Counted from the first letter of the stretch, positions 35,180 to 43,815 are shown. The stretch: 64,000 nt of DNA from Sphingobium sp. CCH11-B1 (GCF_001556865.1 NZ_LSJY01000202.1:205126-269125), one strand, 5' to 3'. Numbers and translations are program-made. The notes: generated from the sequence alone by a model not told the origin.

Positions 35180-38059
35180 ATGAACCGCACTCTGAAAGGC
35201 ATGATTTATCAAGGCGCGGCACTCGCGCCGCTGGCGATCGCGCTGGCCCTTGGCGCGCCTGTCGCCGCGCAGGTGCAGGATGCGACGCCCCCCGCCGCCG
35301 AACCGGCCAGCGCCACGCCCACTGACGCGGCGGCGCTGGACGCCAGCGCCGAAGCCAGCGCGCCTGCCGCTTCCGATGGCGACATCGTCGTCACCGGCAG
35401 CCGCGTCGCCAACGGTTTCAAGACGCCCACGCCCGTCACCATGGCGAGTTCCGAACAGCTGCGCGTCGCAGCGCCGACCAACCTTGCCGATGGCCTGAAC
35501 CAGCTTCCCGCCTTCAACGGCAGCACCAAGACGTCCAACCCCTCGACCACCAACAGCCGTGGCGGCAGCAGCGGCCAGAACCTGCTCAACCTGCGTGGCC
35601 TGGGTGCGCAGCGGACGCTGATCCTGCTCGACGGTCGCCGCCTGCCCGCGACCAACAGCGGTGGGTCGGTGGACATCAACATCATTCCGCAGGGATTGGT
35701 GAGCCGCGTCGACGTCGTGACCGGCGGCGCGTCGGCCGCCTATGGCTCGGACGCGGTGGCCGGCGTCGTAAACTTCGTGCTCGACACCAAGCTCAAGGGT
35801 TTCAAGGCCGAAGCGCTGACGGGCATTTCGACCCATGGCGACCTGCCGTCCTTCGGCGGATCGCTGGCTTATGGCACATCGGGCGCGGACGACCGGCTGC
35901 GCTTCATCGCTGGCATCGACTATTTCTACCAGAAGGGCCTGCGCGCCGACCAGGAGACCCATCGCGACTGGTTCGACGACAATGCGGGGCAGATCGTCAA
36001 TCCGGTGGCGGGCGCCCGCCCGCTCAACCTTATCATCCCCTCCATCCGCAGCTCGATCGGCACCTATGGCGGCCTGATCAGCGCAGGGCCGCTGCGGGGC
36101 ACGCAGTTTCTCGAAGGTGGCCGCTCCGCGCCGTTCAACTATGGCACGATCACCGGCACGGCCTTCCAGAGCGGCGGCGATGGCGCGCGCGCCAATATCG
36201 GGCTTCAGCCCACGCAGGAACGCTATAATGGCTTTGCCCGCGTCGAATTCGAAGCGTCACCCGCCTTCACCCTTTTCGCCGAAGGGCTTTACGCGCGCAG
36301 CCATACCAACCAGGGCGCGTTCGTCAGCCAGAATGTGGGCTCCAACGCCGCCTACACCATCTATCGCGACAACGCCTACCTGCCCGCCGACATCCTGGCG
36401 CGCATGATCGCGGCCAACGTCCAGTCCTTCCAGCTCGGCCGGTTCGAAGGCGAATTACCGCTGGTCGAGAATGAATCGACCATCGACGTCTATCACGCCT
36501 CCGTTGGCGCGCGCGGCGACATCGGCGGAACGTGGAAGTGGGACGCTTCCTATAATTTCGGCCAGTCCGATCAGGAGTTGCGGTCCAATCACCTTACCAT
36601 CGCCCGCAACCTCTACGCCTCGGCCGACGCGGTTCGTGCGCCCTCCGGGCAGATCGTGTGCCGTTCGACGCTGGCCGGCCTCGACCCGGGCTGCACCCCG
36701 CGCAACCTCTTTGGCCCGCAGGCCCCGAACCAGGCGATTAGCGATTATGTGACGGGCGACAACGTCCTCAACCTGCGGCTGAGGCAGCATGTGGTGTCGG
36801 CCAATATTCGCGGCGACCTGGGCGAAAATCTGCAACTGGCCGGTCCCATCGCGGTCGCGGCTGGCGTTGAATATCGCAAGGAATCGGCCGATCAGACCAC
36901 CGATGCCCTCTCGCCCACGCGCATCGATTTTACCGGCATTCGCGGTGGCCCGGCTGCGCTCAACGGACGTCAGGGCCCCTATCGCTTCTTCAACCCGCTT
37001 CCCTTCTCCGGCGAATATGACATTCGCGAAGGCTATCTGGAGGTCGCGATCCCGGTCCTCAGGGACAGCGCGATCGCCCAGTCGCTCGACCTGAACGGGG
37101 CCATCCGCTACGCCGACTACAGCACGTCGGGCGGCGTCACGACATGGAAACTGGGCGGCAGCTGGCAGGTGAATGACGCCGTGCGCTTCCGCGGCACCTG
37201 GTCGCAGGATATCCGCGCACCCAACCTGCTCGAACTGTTCAATCCCGCGACGCAGCTTAACGGCAATGTCGTTTACCGGGGCGTGACGACACCGCAGGTG
37301 AACTTTGCCACCGGCAACCCGAACCTGAAGCCGGAGCGCGCCCGCACGCTGACCTTTGGCGGCGTCTATCAGCCTGGCTGGCTGCCCGGCTTCCAGGCGT
37401 CGGTCGACTATTACAAGATCAAGCTCAAGGACGCGATCACGACGCTAGCGGAACAGCGCGTGGTCGACGAATGCGCGGCGGGCAACCAGACCCAGTGCGC
37501 CAACATCACGGTGCTGCCTTCGGGATCGCTCAGCATCCTGCGCCCCAACCTCAACCTGGCGGTGCAGACCGTCGCCGGCATCGATTTCGAACTCGGCTAC
37601 AAGACCGAGTTTGCCGGCGGCGACCTTAACGTGCGACTGATCGGAAACCACGCGACCGAAAACAACTCGCAGACTCCCGGATCGCCGGTACGCGAGGCGC
37701 TGGGCGAAACCATCACGCCCAAATGGAGCGGCGTACTTCAGGCCAACTGGTCGAACGAGGCCTTCTCGCTGTTCGTGCAGGAGCGTTTCATCAGCGCGGC
37801 GAAGCTGGACGCGACGCGGATCGAGGGTATCGACATCAATGACAATACGACGCCCGCGGTCTTCTACACCAACGTCACCGCAACCTATAATCTCAATCTG
37901 GGCGGCGGGAAGCAGCAGGTCTACCTGTCGGTCGCCAACCTGTTCGACCGCGATCCCCCGCTCTCGCCGCCGCCCGTGACGACTTTTACCACAGCGGCCA
38001 GCAGCGCCTATGATCCGATCGGCCGCTACATCACGGCCGGCGTGCGGCTATCGTTCTGA
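35180..38059 (+). CDS. TonB-dependent outer-membrane receptor
   Basis: This 959-residue receptor has a signal peptide (about residues 1-31, cleavage after VAAQ region). A low-complexity Ala/Pro segment is followed by the TonB-box-like DIVVTGSRV near residue 70 and the plug domain (LADGLNQLPAFNGS, LNLRGLGAQRTLILLDGRRLP, SRVDVVTGGASAAYGSDAVAGVVNFVL). A large beta-barrel ends in the typical terminal Phe (GVRLSF). GGGAGA precedes the ATG. It follows the MHS permease gene directly and ends at an intrinsic terminator. Substrate unknown; context suggests an organic anion or its complex. Confidence 0.93.
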   Translation: MNRTLKGMIYQGAALAPLAIALALGAPVAAQVQDATPPAAEPASATPTDAAALDASAEASAPAASDGDIVVTGSRVANGFKTPTPVTMASSEQLRVAAPTNLADGLNQLPAFNGSTKTSNPSTTNSRGGSSGQNLLNLRGLGAQRTLILLDGRRLPATNSGGSVDINIIPQGLVSRVDVVTGGASAAYGSDAVAGVVNFVLDTKLKGFKAEALTGISTHGDLPSFGGSLAYGTSGADDRLRFIAGIDYFYQKGLRADQETHRDWFDDNAGQIVNPVAGARPLNLIIPSIRSSIGTYGGLISAGPLRGTQFLEGGRSAPFNYGTITGTAFQSGGDGARANIGLQPTQERYNGFARVEFEASPAFTLFAEGLYARSHTNQGAFVSQNVGSNAAYTIYRDNAYLPADILARMIAANVQSFQLGRFEGELPLVENESTIDVYHASVGARGDIGGTWKWDASYNFGQSDQELRSNHLTIARNLYASADAVRAPSGQIVCRSTLAGLDPGCTPRNLFGPQAPNQAISDYVTGDNVLNLRLRQHVVSANIRGDLGENLQLAGPIAVAAGVEYRKESADQTTDALSPTRIDFTGIRGGPAALNGRQGPYRFFNPLPFSGEYDIREGYLEVAIPVLRDSAIAQSLDLNGAIRYADYSTSGGVTTWKLGGSWQVNDAVRFRGTWSQDIRAPNLLELFNPATQLNGNVVYRGVTTPQVNFATGNPNLKPERARTLTFGGVYQPGWLPGFQASVDYYKIKLKDAITTLAEQRVVDECAAGNQTQCANITVLPSGSLSILRPNLNLAVQTVAGIDFELGYKTEFAGGDLNVRLIGNHATENNSQTPGSPVREALGETITPKWSGVLQANWSNEAFSLFVQERFISAAKLDATRIEGIDINDNTTPAVFYTNVTATYNLNLGGGKQQVYLSVANLFDRDPPLSPPPVTTFTTAASSAYDPIGRYITAGVRLSF

Positions 38060-38069
38060 TCCTCCCTAT

Positions 38070-38101
38070 GGGGGTGCGGTCCGCCGCGCCCCCGCCCTTT
38101 T
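38070..38101 (+). terminator. Intrinsic terminator after the TonB receptor
   Basis: A 10-bp G/C stem (GGGGGTGCGG with CCGCGCCCCC, one G-U pair) around a TCCG loop is followed by GCCCTTTT. It closes the lipoprotein-permease-receptor unit. Confidence 0.82.
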
Positions 38102-38113
38102 ATGGAGCATTCC

Positions 38114-38326
38114 ATGGTCACCGCCCCACCCGCCGGCATGAGGCCGGTGCAACGGCAAGTGCTGGATCATATGCTGGCCCAGATGCGCGGCCAGACGAGC
38201 GATGTTCTGATGATGCAATATGGCATCAGCTATAATACATGGCGCAAGATCCGGGCAGGCGATCCGATCCGCAACTCGGTCGCCGAACGATTGGAGCAGC
38301 GGGTTTTTGACGGTATCAGTCGGTAG
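38114..38326 (+). CDS. Small hypothetical protein, possible helix-turn-helix
   Basis: This 70-residue basic protein has a clear ribosome site (GGAG, 6 bases before the ATG at 38114). The stretch VLMMQYGISYNTWRKIRAGDPIRNSVAERLEQRV has the helix-turn-helix-like spacing of a small DNA-binding protein. It is not recognised as a named family. It lies just beyond the terminator of the TonB receptor, so it might be made from read-through or its own promoter. Confidence 0.5.
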   Translation: MVTAPPAGMRPVQRQVLDHMLAQMRGQTSDVLMMQYGISYNTWRKIRAGDPIRNSVAERLEQRVFDGISR

Positions 38327-38376
38327 GGCATCGCGATCATTGGAGGTGAGCCGGGGCAATTGTCCTTGCTTACCGC

Positions 38377-39780
38377 ATGTCATCGAATTTTGGTCGGCCC
38401 ATGCCTGATTCCCCCCGCTCTTACCGCGTCATTGCCCTGGTCGTCGCGTTCGCGCTGTTCATGCAGCAGCTGGACTCCACCGTGCTGTCGATCGCCCTGC
38501 CTGCCATGTCCCGCGACTTCTGCATCCCGGCATCGGGCCTCAGCCTCGCGCTTACATCCTATCTGGTTGCGCTTGCCGTGTTCATTCCCGCAAGCGGCAG
38601 CTTGTCGGACCGGTTCGGATCCCGCACGATTTTCTGCGCCGCGATCGTTGTCTTCATGGCCGGCTCCATCGCATGCGCGCAATCCTCCACTCTTGCCGCC
38701 CTCGTCACCGCGCGCTTTCTGCAGGGGATAGGCGGGGCGATGATGGTGCCCGTCGGGCGGCTGGTGCTGCTGCGCAGCGTCGACAAGGACGATCTGGTCG
38801 CAGCCCTGTCCTGGCTGGTCATGCCGGCGCTCGTCGGCCCCATCGTGGGTCCGCCGATCGGCGGCTTTATCGTGACCTATCTCGACTGGCGGTGGATTTT
38901 CTACATCAACGTGCCCATTGGCCTGGTCGGCCTTGCTCTCGCGATCGGCCTGATACCCCAGATCAAAACGACGGTCGCGACGCGGTTCGATTTGCCGGGC
39001 TTTCTGCTCTCCGGCATCGCGCTCGGCTGCGCCGTCTTTGGCCTGGAACTGGCGAGCCATGCCGTTCCCACCGCCTTGATCGTCGGGCTTCTCGCCTGTG
39101 GCATCCTGTTCGGGGCCGCATATGGCCGGCGCGCGCGGCGCGTTGCCGATCCGATCCTGGACCTGTCCCTGTTGCGGATACCGACCTTCGGTCTATCCGT
39201 GGCTGGCGGGACGCTCGTCCGCATCGCGCAGGGAGGGCAGCCGTTCCTCCTGCCACTCCTGTTCCAGCTCGGTTTTGGATTGTCGGCCGCCACCGCAGGC
39301 ACGATCATGATGGCCAACGCCCTGGGCGCTCTGGCGATGAAGCCGCTCGCGCCTGCAATCATTCGCCGGTTCGGTTACCGCAACAGCCTTACCGGCGCCA
39401 GCATCGGTGCCGCGATCGCAATCGGCAGTTGCGCCCTGTTCAGGCCTGATTGGCCCCACCTGGCGGTGGCGGCGATCCTGTTTGCGTCCGGCTTTTTCAC
39501 ATCGCTGCTCTTTACCGGCTACAACGCCCTGGCCTTCGTCGATGTGGATCAGATGAAGATGAGCGCGGCTACCGGCCTCTATGCCACCTTTCAGCAGCTC
39601 AGCCTGTCGCTCGGAATATGCTTTGCCGCCACCTTGCTCGAACTGAATGGCGCCGTGTCCGTTGACGCGATCGCAGCAGTCTTCATCGCCATCGGCCTGA
39701 CGGCCTTCTGCGCGACATTCACGAACCGGCTGCTGAAATCCGACGCCAGCAACGTGGTGACCAACAGGGATGAACAGTAA
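38377..39780 (+). CDS. MFS transporter, DHA2 (EmrB/QacA-like) drug efflux family
   Basis: This 467-residue protein has 14 predicted transmembrane helices. Motifs: FALFMQQLDSTVLSIALPAMSRDF at helix 1 (LDxTVVNVALP type), SGSLSDRFGSRTIF (motif A), ARFLQGIGGAMMVPVGRLVLLR (motif B), and LVMPALVGPIVGPPIGGFIV (motif C, diagnostic of antiporters). Proton-driven efflux of small hydrophobic compounds is expected. Start 38377 or 38401 (MPDSPRS); neither has a clear ribosome site. Genes beyond its stop are damaged. Confidence 0.9.
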   Translation: MSSNFGRPMPDSPRSYRVIALVVAFALFMQQLDSTVLSIALPAMSRDFCIPASGLSLALTSYLVALAVFIPASGSLSDRFGSRTIFCAAIVVFMAGSIACAQSSTLAALVTARFLQGIGGAMMVPVGRLVLLRSVDKDDLVAALSWLVMPALVGPIVGPPIGGFIVTYLDWRWIFYINVPIGLVGLALAIGLIPQIKTTVATRFDLPGFLLSGIALGCAVFGLELASHAVPTALIVGLLACGILFGAAYGRRARRVADPILDLSLLRIPTFGLSVAGGTLVRIAQGGQPFLLPLLFQLGFGLSAATAGTIMMANALGALAMKPLAPAIIRRFGYRNSLTGASIGAAIAIGSCALFRPDWPHLAVAAILFASGFFTSLLFTGYNALAFVDVDQMKMSAATGLYATFQQLSLSLGICFAATLLELNGAVSVDAIAAVFIAIGLTAFCATFTNRLLKSDASNVVTNRDEQ

Positions 39781-39872
39781 TTTGCGTCAGGCTCGGGCGC
39801 TGGCGATAGAGCATTGCGCTGCGCTGTAACGCTTTCTCGTCGTCTTCATTCCCGTCCATTCCTTGGGTCGGA

Positions 39873-40038
39873 ATGAGCTTAACACCCTGTCCAGATTTCC
39901 AGCACAACCTCAAACAGGCATGGTCTGCGCTGGCTGATCGGATACAAACATGGTTCGGCATGCTTGACATCCTTGTGAACAACGCCGGGTTCGGAAAATT
40001 CTCGTCGATCGCTGACACGACGCTCGCGCAATCGACCT
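39873..40038 (+). pseudogene. Short-chain dehydrogenase/reductase remnant
   Basis: The plus-strand reading ends ALADRIQTWFGMLDILVNNAG then FGKFSSIADTTLAQST and a stop. The LDILVNNAG motif is the SDR signature that normally lies near residue 90 of a 250-residue enzyme. There is no intact N-terminal TGxxxGIG cofactor motif upstream and nothing of the catalytic YxxxK half downstream. The sequence runs directly into the DUF1254 remnant. It is a decayed fragment or the product of a wrong join; see the adapter at 40198. Confidence 0.72.
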
Positions 40039-40995
40039 GAGCAAGGCTCCGGTCGAAATCGCCATACCGGCAACCCGGTTCAAATATTTCACGCTCAACA
40101 TCTTCGATATTTTCGGCAATCCCAGCAACCTCAGCAATCGCACCATCGCCGTCAAGGGTGGCCGCTTCCTGCTCGTGCCGCGCGGCTGGCGGGGAACCTG
40201 TCTCTTATACACATCTGACGCTGCCGACGATTCTGGTGCGCGCCTTCGCCCAGTCCGACGCCGAAGTCCGGACCGCGCGCGCTTTTCAGGATGCGGTCAG
40301 GATCATCGCTCCGCAAGGCGACGGAACGGCGGGCTCCGATGGCGACGCATTGCCACCACCACCCGTCCCCGGCGCCATCGGCTATATCCGGGCGCTCGAC
40401 CATGTGCTTCGGGCCAATGGCTTGCAGCCGGGCGAGGAGGCGCTCGTGGCGCGTTTCCGGCCGCTCGGCATAATGGGCGACCGCCCCTTCGATCCCGATA
40501 CGCTGTCCCCCGCGACGCGAGCGGCGATCGAAGGCGGTTATGCGGATGCGCTGGGCATTCTTACACCTGCCAAGTCGCAACTGGGCGAGCCGACCGGCAC
40601 GGGCTGGATGAAGGTCAACAAGGGTGTGTACGGCTTCAATTATCTGCGCCGTTCCGTTATCAACATGGCTGGGCTCGGCGCAAACGTGCGCGAAGAGAAC
40701 GCCGCCGCCCGTCAACAGCTTCTGGTCCGTCACGCTCTACGACGCGAAGACCTTCGCCCTTTATCCTAACCCCCTGCGCCGCTATCTGGTAAGCGACCGG
40801 ACCAAGGGGTTGAAGGTACAGAAGGATGGGTCGATCGACATCCGCATACAGCACGCTACATCGTCCGGGGGAAACTGGCTTCCTGCGCCCGCGGGCCCAT
40901 TTTTCGTCGTGATTCGCGCCTACGGGCCAAAGCCTGAGAGGCTGACCGGCCAATGGCTGCCCCCGCCCATTTCGAAGGAAGACGACGCGCGATGA
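40033..40995 (+). pseudogene. DUF1254/DUF1214 protein gene, interrupted and frameshifted
   Basis: Three pieces in different frames: about 40033-40197 reads IDLSKAPVEIAIPATRFKYF and FDIFGNPSNLSNRTIAVKGG (DUF1254). After the adapter, 40231 to about 40700 reads ILVRAFAQSDAEVRTARAF and on to LGANVREEN (DUF1254 continued). From about 40705 to 40995 it reads PPVNSFWSVTLYDAKTF, then GNWLPAPAGPFFVVIRAYGP (DUF1214). The start codon and N-terminus are missing. About 14 residues are lost at the adapter and about 25 between the last two pieces, judged from the usual family layout. The stop overlaps the ATG of the next gene. Function of intact relatives is uncertain; often beside lipid or steroid degradation genes. 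Confidence 0.8.
40198..40230 (+). other. Illumina Nextera transposase adapter sequence in the assembly
   Basis: The bases CTGTCTCTTATACACATCT followed by GACGCTGCCGACGA are exactly the Nextera read-2 adapter read-through sequence (Tn5 mosaic end plus primer tail). This is not biological sequence; it marks a read that was not trimmed, and therefore a doubtful join at this point in the DUF1254 gene. Confidence 0.97.
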
Positions 40996-41720
40996 ACGCC
41001 CTTGTCGAAGACAATAGCGGCACTGCCGCCGTGCGTCCGGGATATGAGTTGGATCTGGGAGCACTGGACGCTTGGATGCGCGCCAATGTCGCTGACTATG
41101 GCGCACCGCTGACTGTTGAACAGTTCAGGGGCGGGCAATCCAACCCCACCTACAAGCTGATCACGCCCGCCAAGACCTACGTCCTGGGCAAGCAACCGCC
41201 CGGCCCCCTGCTCAAGGGCGCCCACGCGCTCGACCGGGAGGCAAGAGTGCTCACCGGCCTCTCGCAGGCGGGCTTTCCGGTCGCCGCCGTCCATGGCCTG
41301 TGCACCGATCCCACCGTCATCGGCACGATCTTCTACGTCATGGACATGGTCGAAGGCCGCATCTTCTGGGATGCTGCGATTCCTGAAGTATCCCATGCGG
41401 AAAGAGCCGCGCTATTCGATGCGATGAACGCGACGATCGCCGACCTCCACAGCATCGATCATGTGGCGGCCGCCCTCGGCATAGCCGATGAAGAGGCCTA
41501 TCTCGCCGCCTATTGCCGGCGCAGGGGATTGGCAGACATGCCGGGCTACGACTTCTATATCGCCTTCAACGTCTTTCGCCTCGCGGCCATCTTCCACGGA
41601 ATCAAGGGTCGGGTCATCCGAGGCAACGCCTCCTCCGCGCAGGCGCGCGAGCGCGTCGCCGTGCTGCCGGAGCTGATGCACCTCGCGTGGCGGCAGGCGG
41701 AAAGAGCCGGCGCTCGATGA
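40992..41720 (+). pseudogene. Phosphotransferase (APH/ACAD10-like) lacking its catalytic core
   Basis: The 242-codon open frame has the N-terminal ATP-binding lobe of the APH-type phosphotransferases that accompany acyl-CoA dehydrogenases (TVEQFRGGQSNPTYKLITPAKTYVLGKQPPG, then DREARVLTGLSQAGFPV) and their C-terminal end (EEAYLAAYCRRRG, YDFYIAFNVFRLAAIFHGIKGRV, NASSAQA). Relatives are about 340-360 residues. The part between LHSID (about residue 155) and ALGI (about residue 162) is missing, and with it the HGDxRxDN catalytic loop and the DWE metal-binding motif. The frame is kept, but an active kinase is not possible. It starts in the stop of the DUF1214 piece (ATGA) and overlaps the enoyl-CoA hydratase start. 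Confidence 0.8.
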
Positions 41721-42499
41721 ACGGTCCGGCCATCACTCTCGACATTGATGACGGCATCGCATGGCTGACGCTGGCACGCCCCGAAAAGCGCAACGCCGTC
41801 GATCCTGAATTCGCATTCCGCCTGTATGAACTGGCGGAGCGATGCGCGTCGGACCCGGCCATACGCTGCGTCGTCCTCAGCGGAAGCGGCAAGTTCTTTT
41901 GCGTCGGCGGCGACATTGATGCTTTCTCCGCCGCCGGGGAAGATGCCGAAGCAGCGGTCGGGGCCCTCGCCCGCAGTTTCCACACCGGCATTCATCGGCT
42001 TGCCACGATGGAAAAGCCTTTGGTCACGGCGATCAATGGTCCTGCCGCCGGCGCCGGGCTCAGCCTTGCGATACTGGGGGACATCGCCCTTGCGGCCGCC
42101 TCTGCGCATTTCACCTCGGCCTACAGCGCCGTTGGGCTCACGCCGGATGGTGGCGCGTCATGGTGGCTCCCCCGCCTGATCGGTATGCGCCGGGCGCAGG
42201 AGATGATCTTGACCAATCGACGGATCGGGGCGGAGGAAGCGGCCACCATCGGCCTGGTAACGCGCGTGGTTCCCGACGACGCGCTCCGTACCGAAGCATC
42301 GACTGTTGCCTCCGCGCTTGCGAAGGGGCCGATCCGCGCGCTCGCCAGATGTCGCGCTTTGCTGGTCGAATCGGCAACCGCCGACCTTTCCACCCAACTG
42401 GATCGCGAAGCCGCCTCTATTGCCGAGTCCGCCGGAGCGGCCGAAGGGCGGGAAGGAGTCGCCGCTTTCTTGGCGAAACGACCACCGCATTTCGTATGA
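41717..42499 (+). CDS. Enoyl-CoA hydratase/isomerase family protein
   Basis: This 260-residue crotonase-fold protein is full length. Motifs: IAWLTLARPEKRNAVDPEF, KFFCVGGDIDAF (first oxyanion-hole segment), and INGPAAGAGLSLAILGDIALAAASAHF followed by VGLTPDGGASWWLPRLIG (second segment and active-site region). The Glu of classical hydratase site 1 is not obvious in this region, so it may be an isomerase or another crotonase activity. ATGA overlap with the damaged phosphotransferase gene suggests a former acyl-CoA catabolic operon. Confidence 0.92.
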   Translation: MNGPAITLDIDDGIAWLTLARPEKRNAVDPEFAFRLYELAERCASDPAIRCVVLSGSGKFFCVGGDIDAFSAAGEDAEAAVGALARSFHTGIHRLATMEKPLVTAINGPAAGAGLSLAILGDIALAAASAHFTSAYSAVGLTPDGGASWWLPRLIGMRRAQEMILTNRRIGAEEAATIGLVTRVVPDDALRTEASTVASALAKGPIRALARCRALLVESATADLSTQLDREAASIAESAGAAEGREGVAAFLAKRPPHFV

Positions 42500-42533
42500 C
42501 CGCAGGTTGACGGACAAGGCACGCTACAAGCCG

Positions 42534-42790
42534 CATGAACGTCGACCAGCCTCAGATCGCTCGCCTCCGCCAGCAACGCCGCAACATGATCGGCTTGCTC
42601 CAAAAGGTTGGAGCGACGATCGCCTCCCATCGACCGCGCCGAGTATGTCTGGGTCGGCCGATAAAGCCGATGCCAAGGTCATTGCGGTGCTCGGCGCTAT
42701 CCCAAACGCGTCTCTCACTGCCCGGCAGGCGCCACCACCCTCCATCGCCGCCACAATACGCACCCGCAAATCATCAATAGGGCCTGCCCA
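42534..42790 (-). pseudogene. IS630-family transposase remnant, frameshifted
   Basis: On the minus strand one frame reads DDLRVRIVAAMEGGGACRAV then RDAFGIAPSTAM, and another reads MGGDRRSNLLEQADHVAALLAEASDLRLVDV. Together they match the N-terminal helix-turn-helix and linker of IS630-type transposases. The frameshift and the absence of the DDE catalytic half show a dead fragment. No terminal inverted repeats were found. It abuts the enoyl-CoA hydratase stop and borders the block of deleted genes. Confidence 0.72.
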
Positions 42791-42890
42791 TATATCGCCA
42801 GCCTCAAACTCGGCTGAAAGCCTCAATCAGTTTTCACGACAGATGGGAATCCTCCCAACGATTCAACTCGGTCGGATACGAGTCTAGCAC

Positions 42891-43706
42891 TTATTTGTGC
42901 ATGCCTTCATTCCAGCGGATTTCACTTGCCACGATGACAGACTGGTCGCGCGTGATCGACCAGAGGCGATGTGGCATTTTGGGATCCCAGTCGATCGCCT
43001 GACCTTCGGTGGCGATGGGGATGGTCGTCGCCAGTTCCAGCGTCGATCCGGCTTCGGGCAGACGCATGACGTAGAGTTCAGGCCTGTCATGTCCTGTGAC
43101 GTAAAGGCGGCCGTCCGCCCCCCAGCTCATGCCGGAACAGCTGAAAGGCGCGAAGCGTGCCAGCACCTCGGCAGGAAACAGCCAGCCGCGCAGCCGCCGG
43201 AAATCATCGTCAAGCTGCACCAGCGTGGTGTAGCGATGGTCGCGGCCAGCTTCCCCGCCCTTCCCGTCATAATTGGCGAACATCGCCCACCACGTTCCGT
43301 CATGGCGATCAAGGGCCGTTAGCGACCCCGGCCCCATGCCCAGGCTGATGCTGCGGACATGGCGCAGGCTTTTCGTATCGAAGATTTCGACGGCGCTGGT
43401 TTGCGGCACGGCAGGATAGTTGGAGGCGGCGCATATTAGTTCGCTGCCCACGATTGTGCAGCTGTTCATATGCGGGAAAAGTCTCCGGTCGCCCTTCCAC
43501 TGCGCGATACGGACGCCGTCGCTGATCCGGTATTTTCCGATCCGGTCATTGTCGATCGCATAGATATGGACGCCATCGGACGCGACGCCCTGCCGCGCTT
43601 CCTCGGCTGCTATGCGCAACGTAACCGGCGCGCTGTTCGCAGGGGATGGCGGTGCTTCGATGCCCTGAACGGCAAGCAGAAATGGCAGGAGGAGCGGCGC
43701 AAACAT
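42891..43706 (-). CDS. Secreted beta-propeller-like protein of unknown function
   Basis: This protein of about 271 residues has a signal peptide (FAPLLLPFLLAVQG, start at ATG 43706). The body has repeated short strands of the type DGVHIYAIDNDRIGKYRISDG, SAVEIFDTKSLRHVRSISLG, GADGRLYVTGHDRPELYVMRL and KMPHRLWSITRDQSVIVASEI. These resemble blades of a small propeller such as YncE/SMP-30-type proteins. No catalytic motif is recognised. It is divergent from the glycosyltransferase cluster. Function unknown. Confidence 0.72.
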   Translation of the reverse strand: MFAPLLLPFLLAVQGIEAPPSPANSAPVTLRIAAEEARQGVASDGVHIYAIDNDRIGKYRISDGVRIAQWKGDRRLFPHMNSCTIVGSELICAASNYPAVPQTSAVEIFDTKSLRHVRSISLGMGPGSLTALDRHDGTWWAMFANYDGKGGEAGRDHRYTTLVQLDDDFRRLRGWLFPAEVLARFAPFSCSGMSWGADGRLYVTGHDRPELYVMRLPEAGSTLELATTIPIATEGQAIDWDPKMPHRLWSITRDQSVIVASEIRWNEGMHK

Positions 43707-43786
43707 GACCCATATATATCCCGATATTTGTGACGGGATCATGATCGGTGCAATCATGACATGCCATTCGTTCAGACTTCATCGTT

Positions 43787-43815
43787 CCGTCACGAATAGT
43801 GCATCAGCCTGTTAC
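43787..43815 (+). promoter_or_regulatory. Possible weak Pho box before the glycosyltransferase cluster
   Basis: Three heptamers at exact 11-base spacing, CCGTCAC, AGTGCAT and CTGTTAC, recall the PhoB heptamer CTGTCAT. The outer two match 5 of 7 positions, the middle one only 3. The site lies 23-51 bases before the cluster's first ATG. It is weak compared with the boxes at 59236 and 59278. Confidence 0.3.

Noticed and set aside
40158..40769. A 203-codon protein beginning just before the adapter
   Set aside because: Its N-terminal part is translated from adapter sequence (VSYTHLTLPT); only the downstream part is genuine DUF1254.
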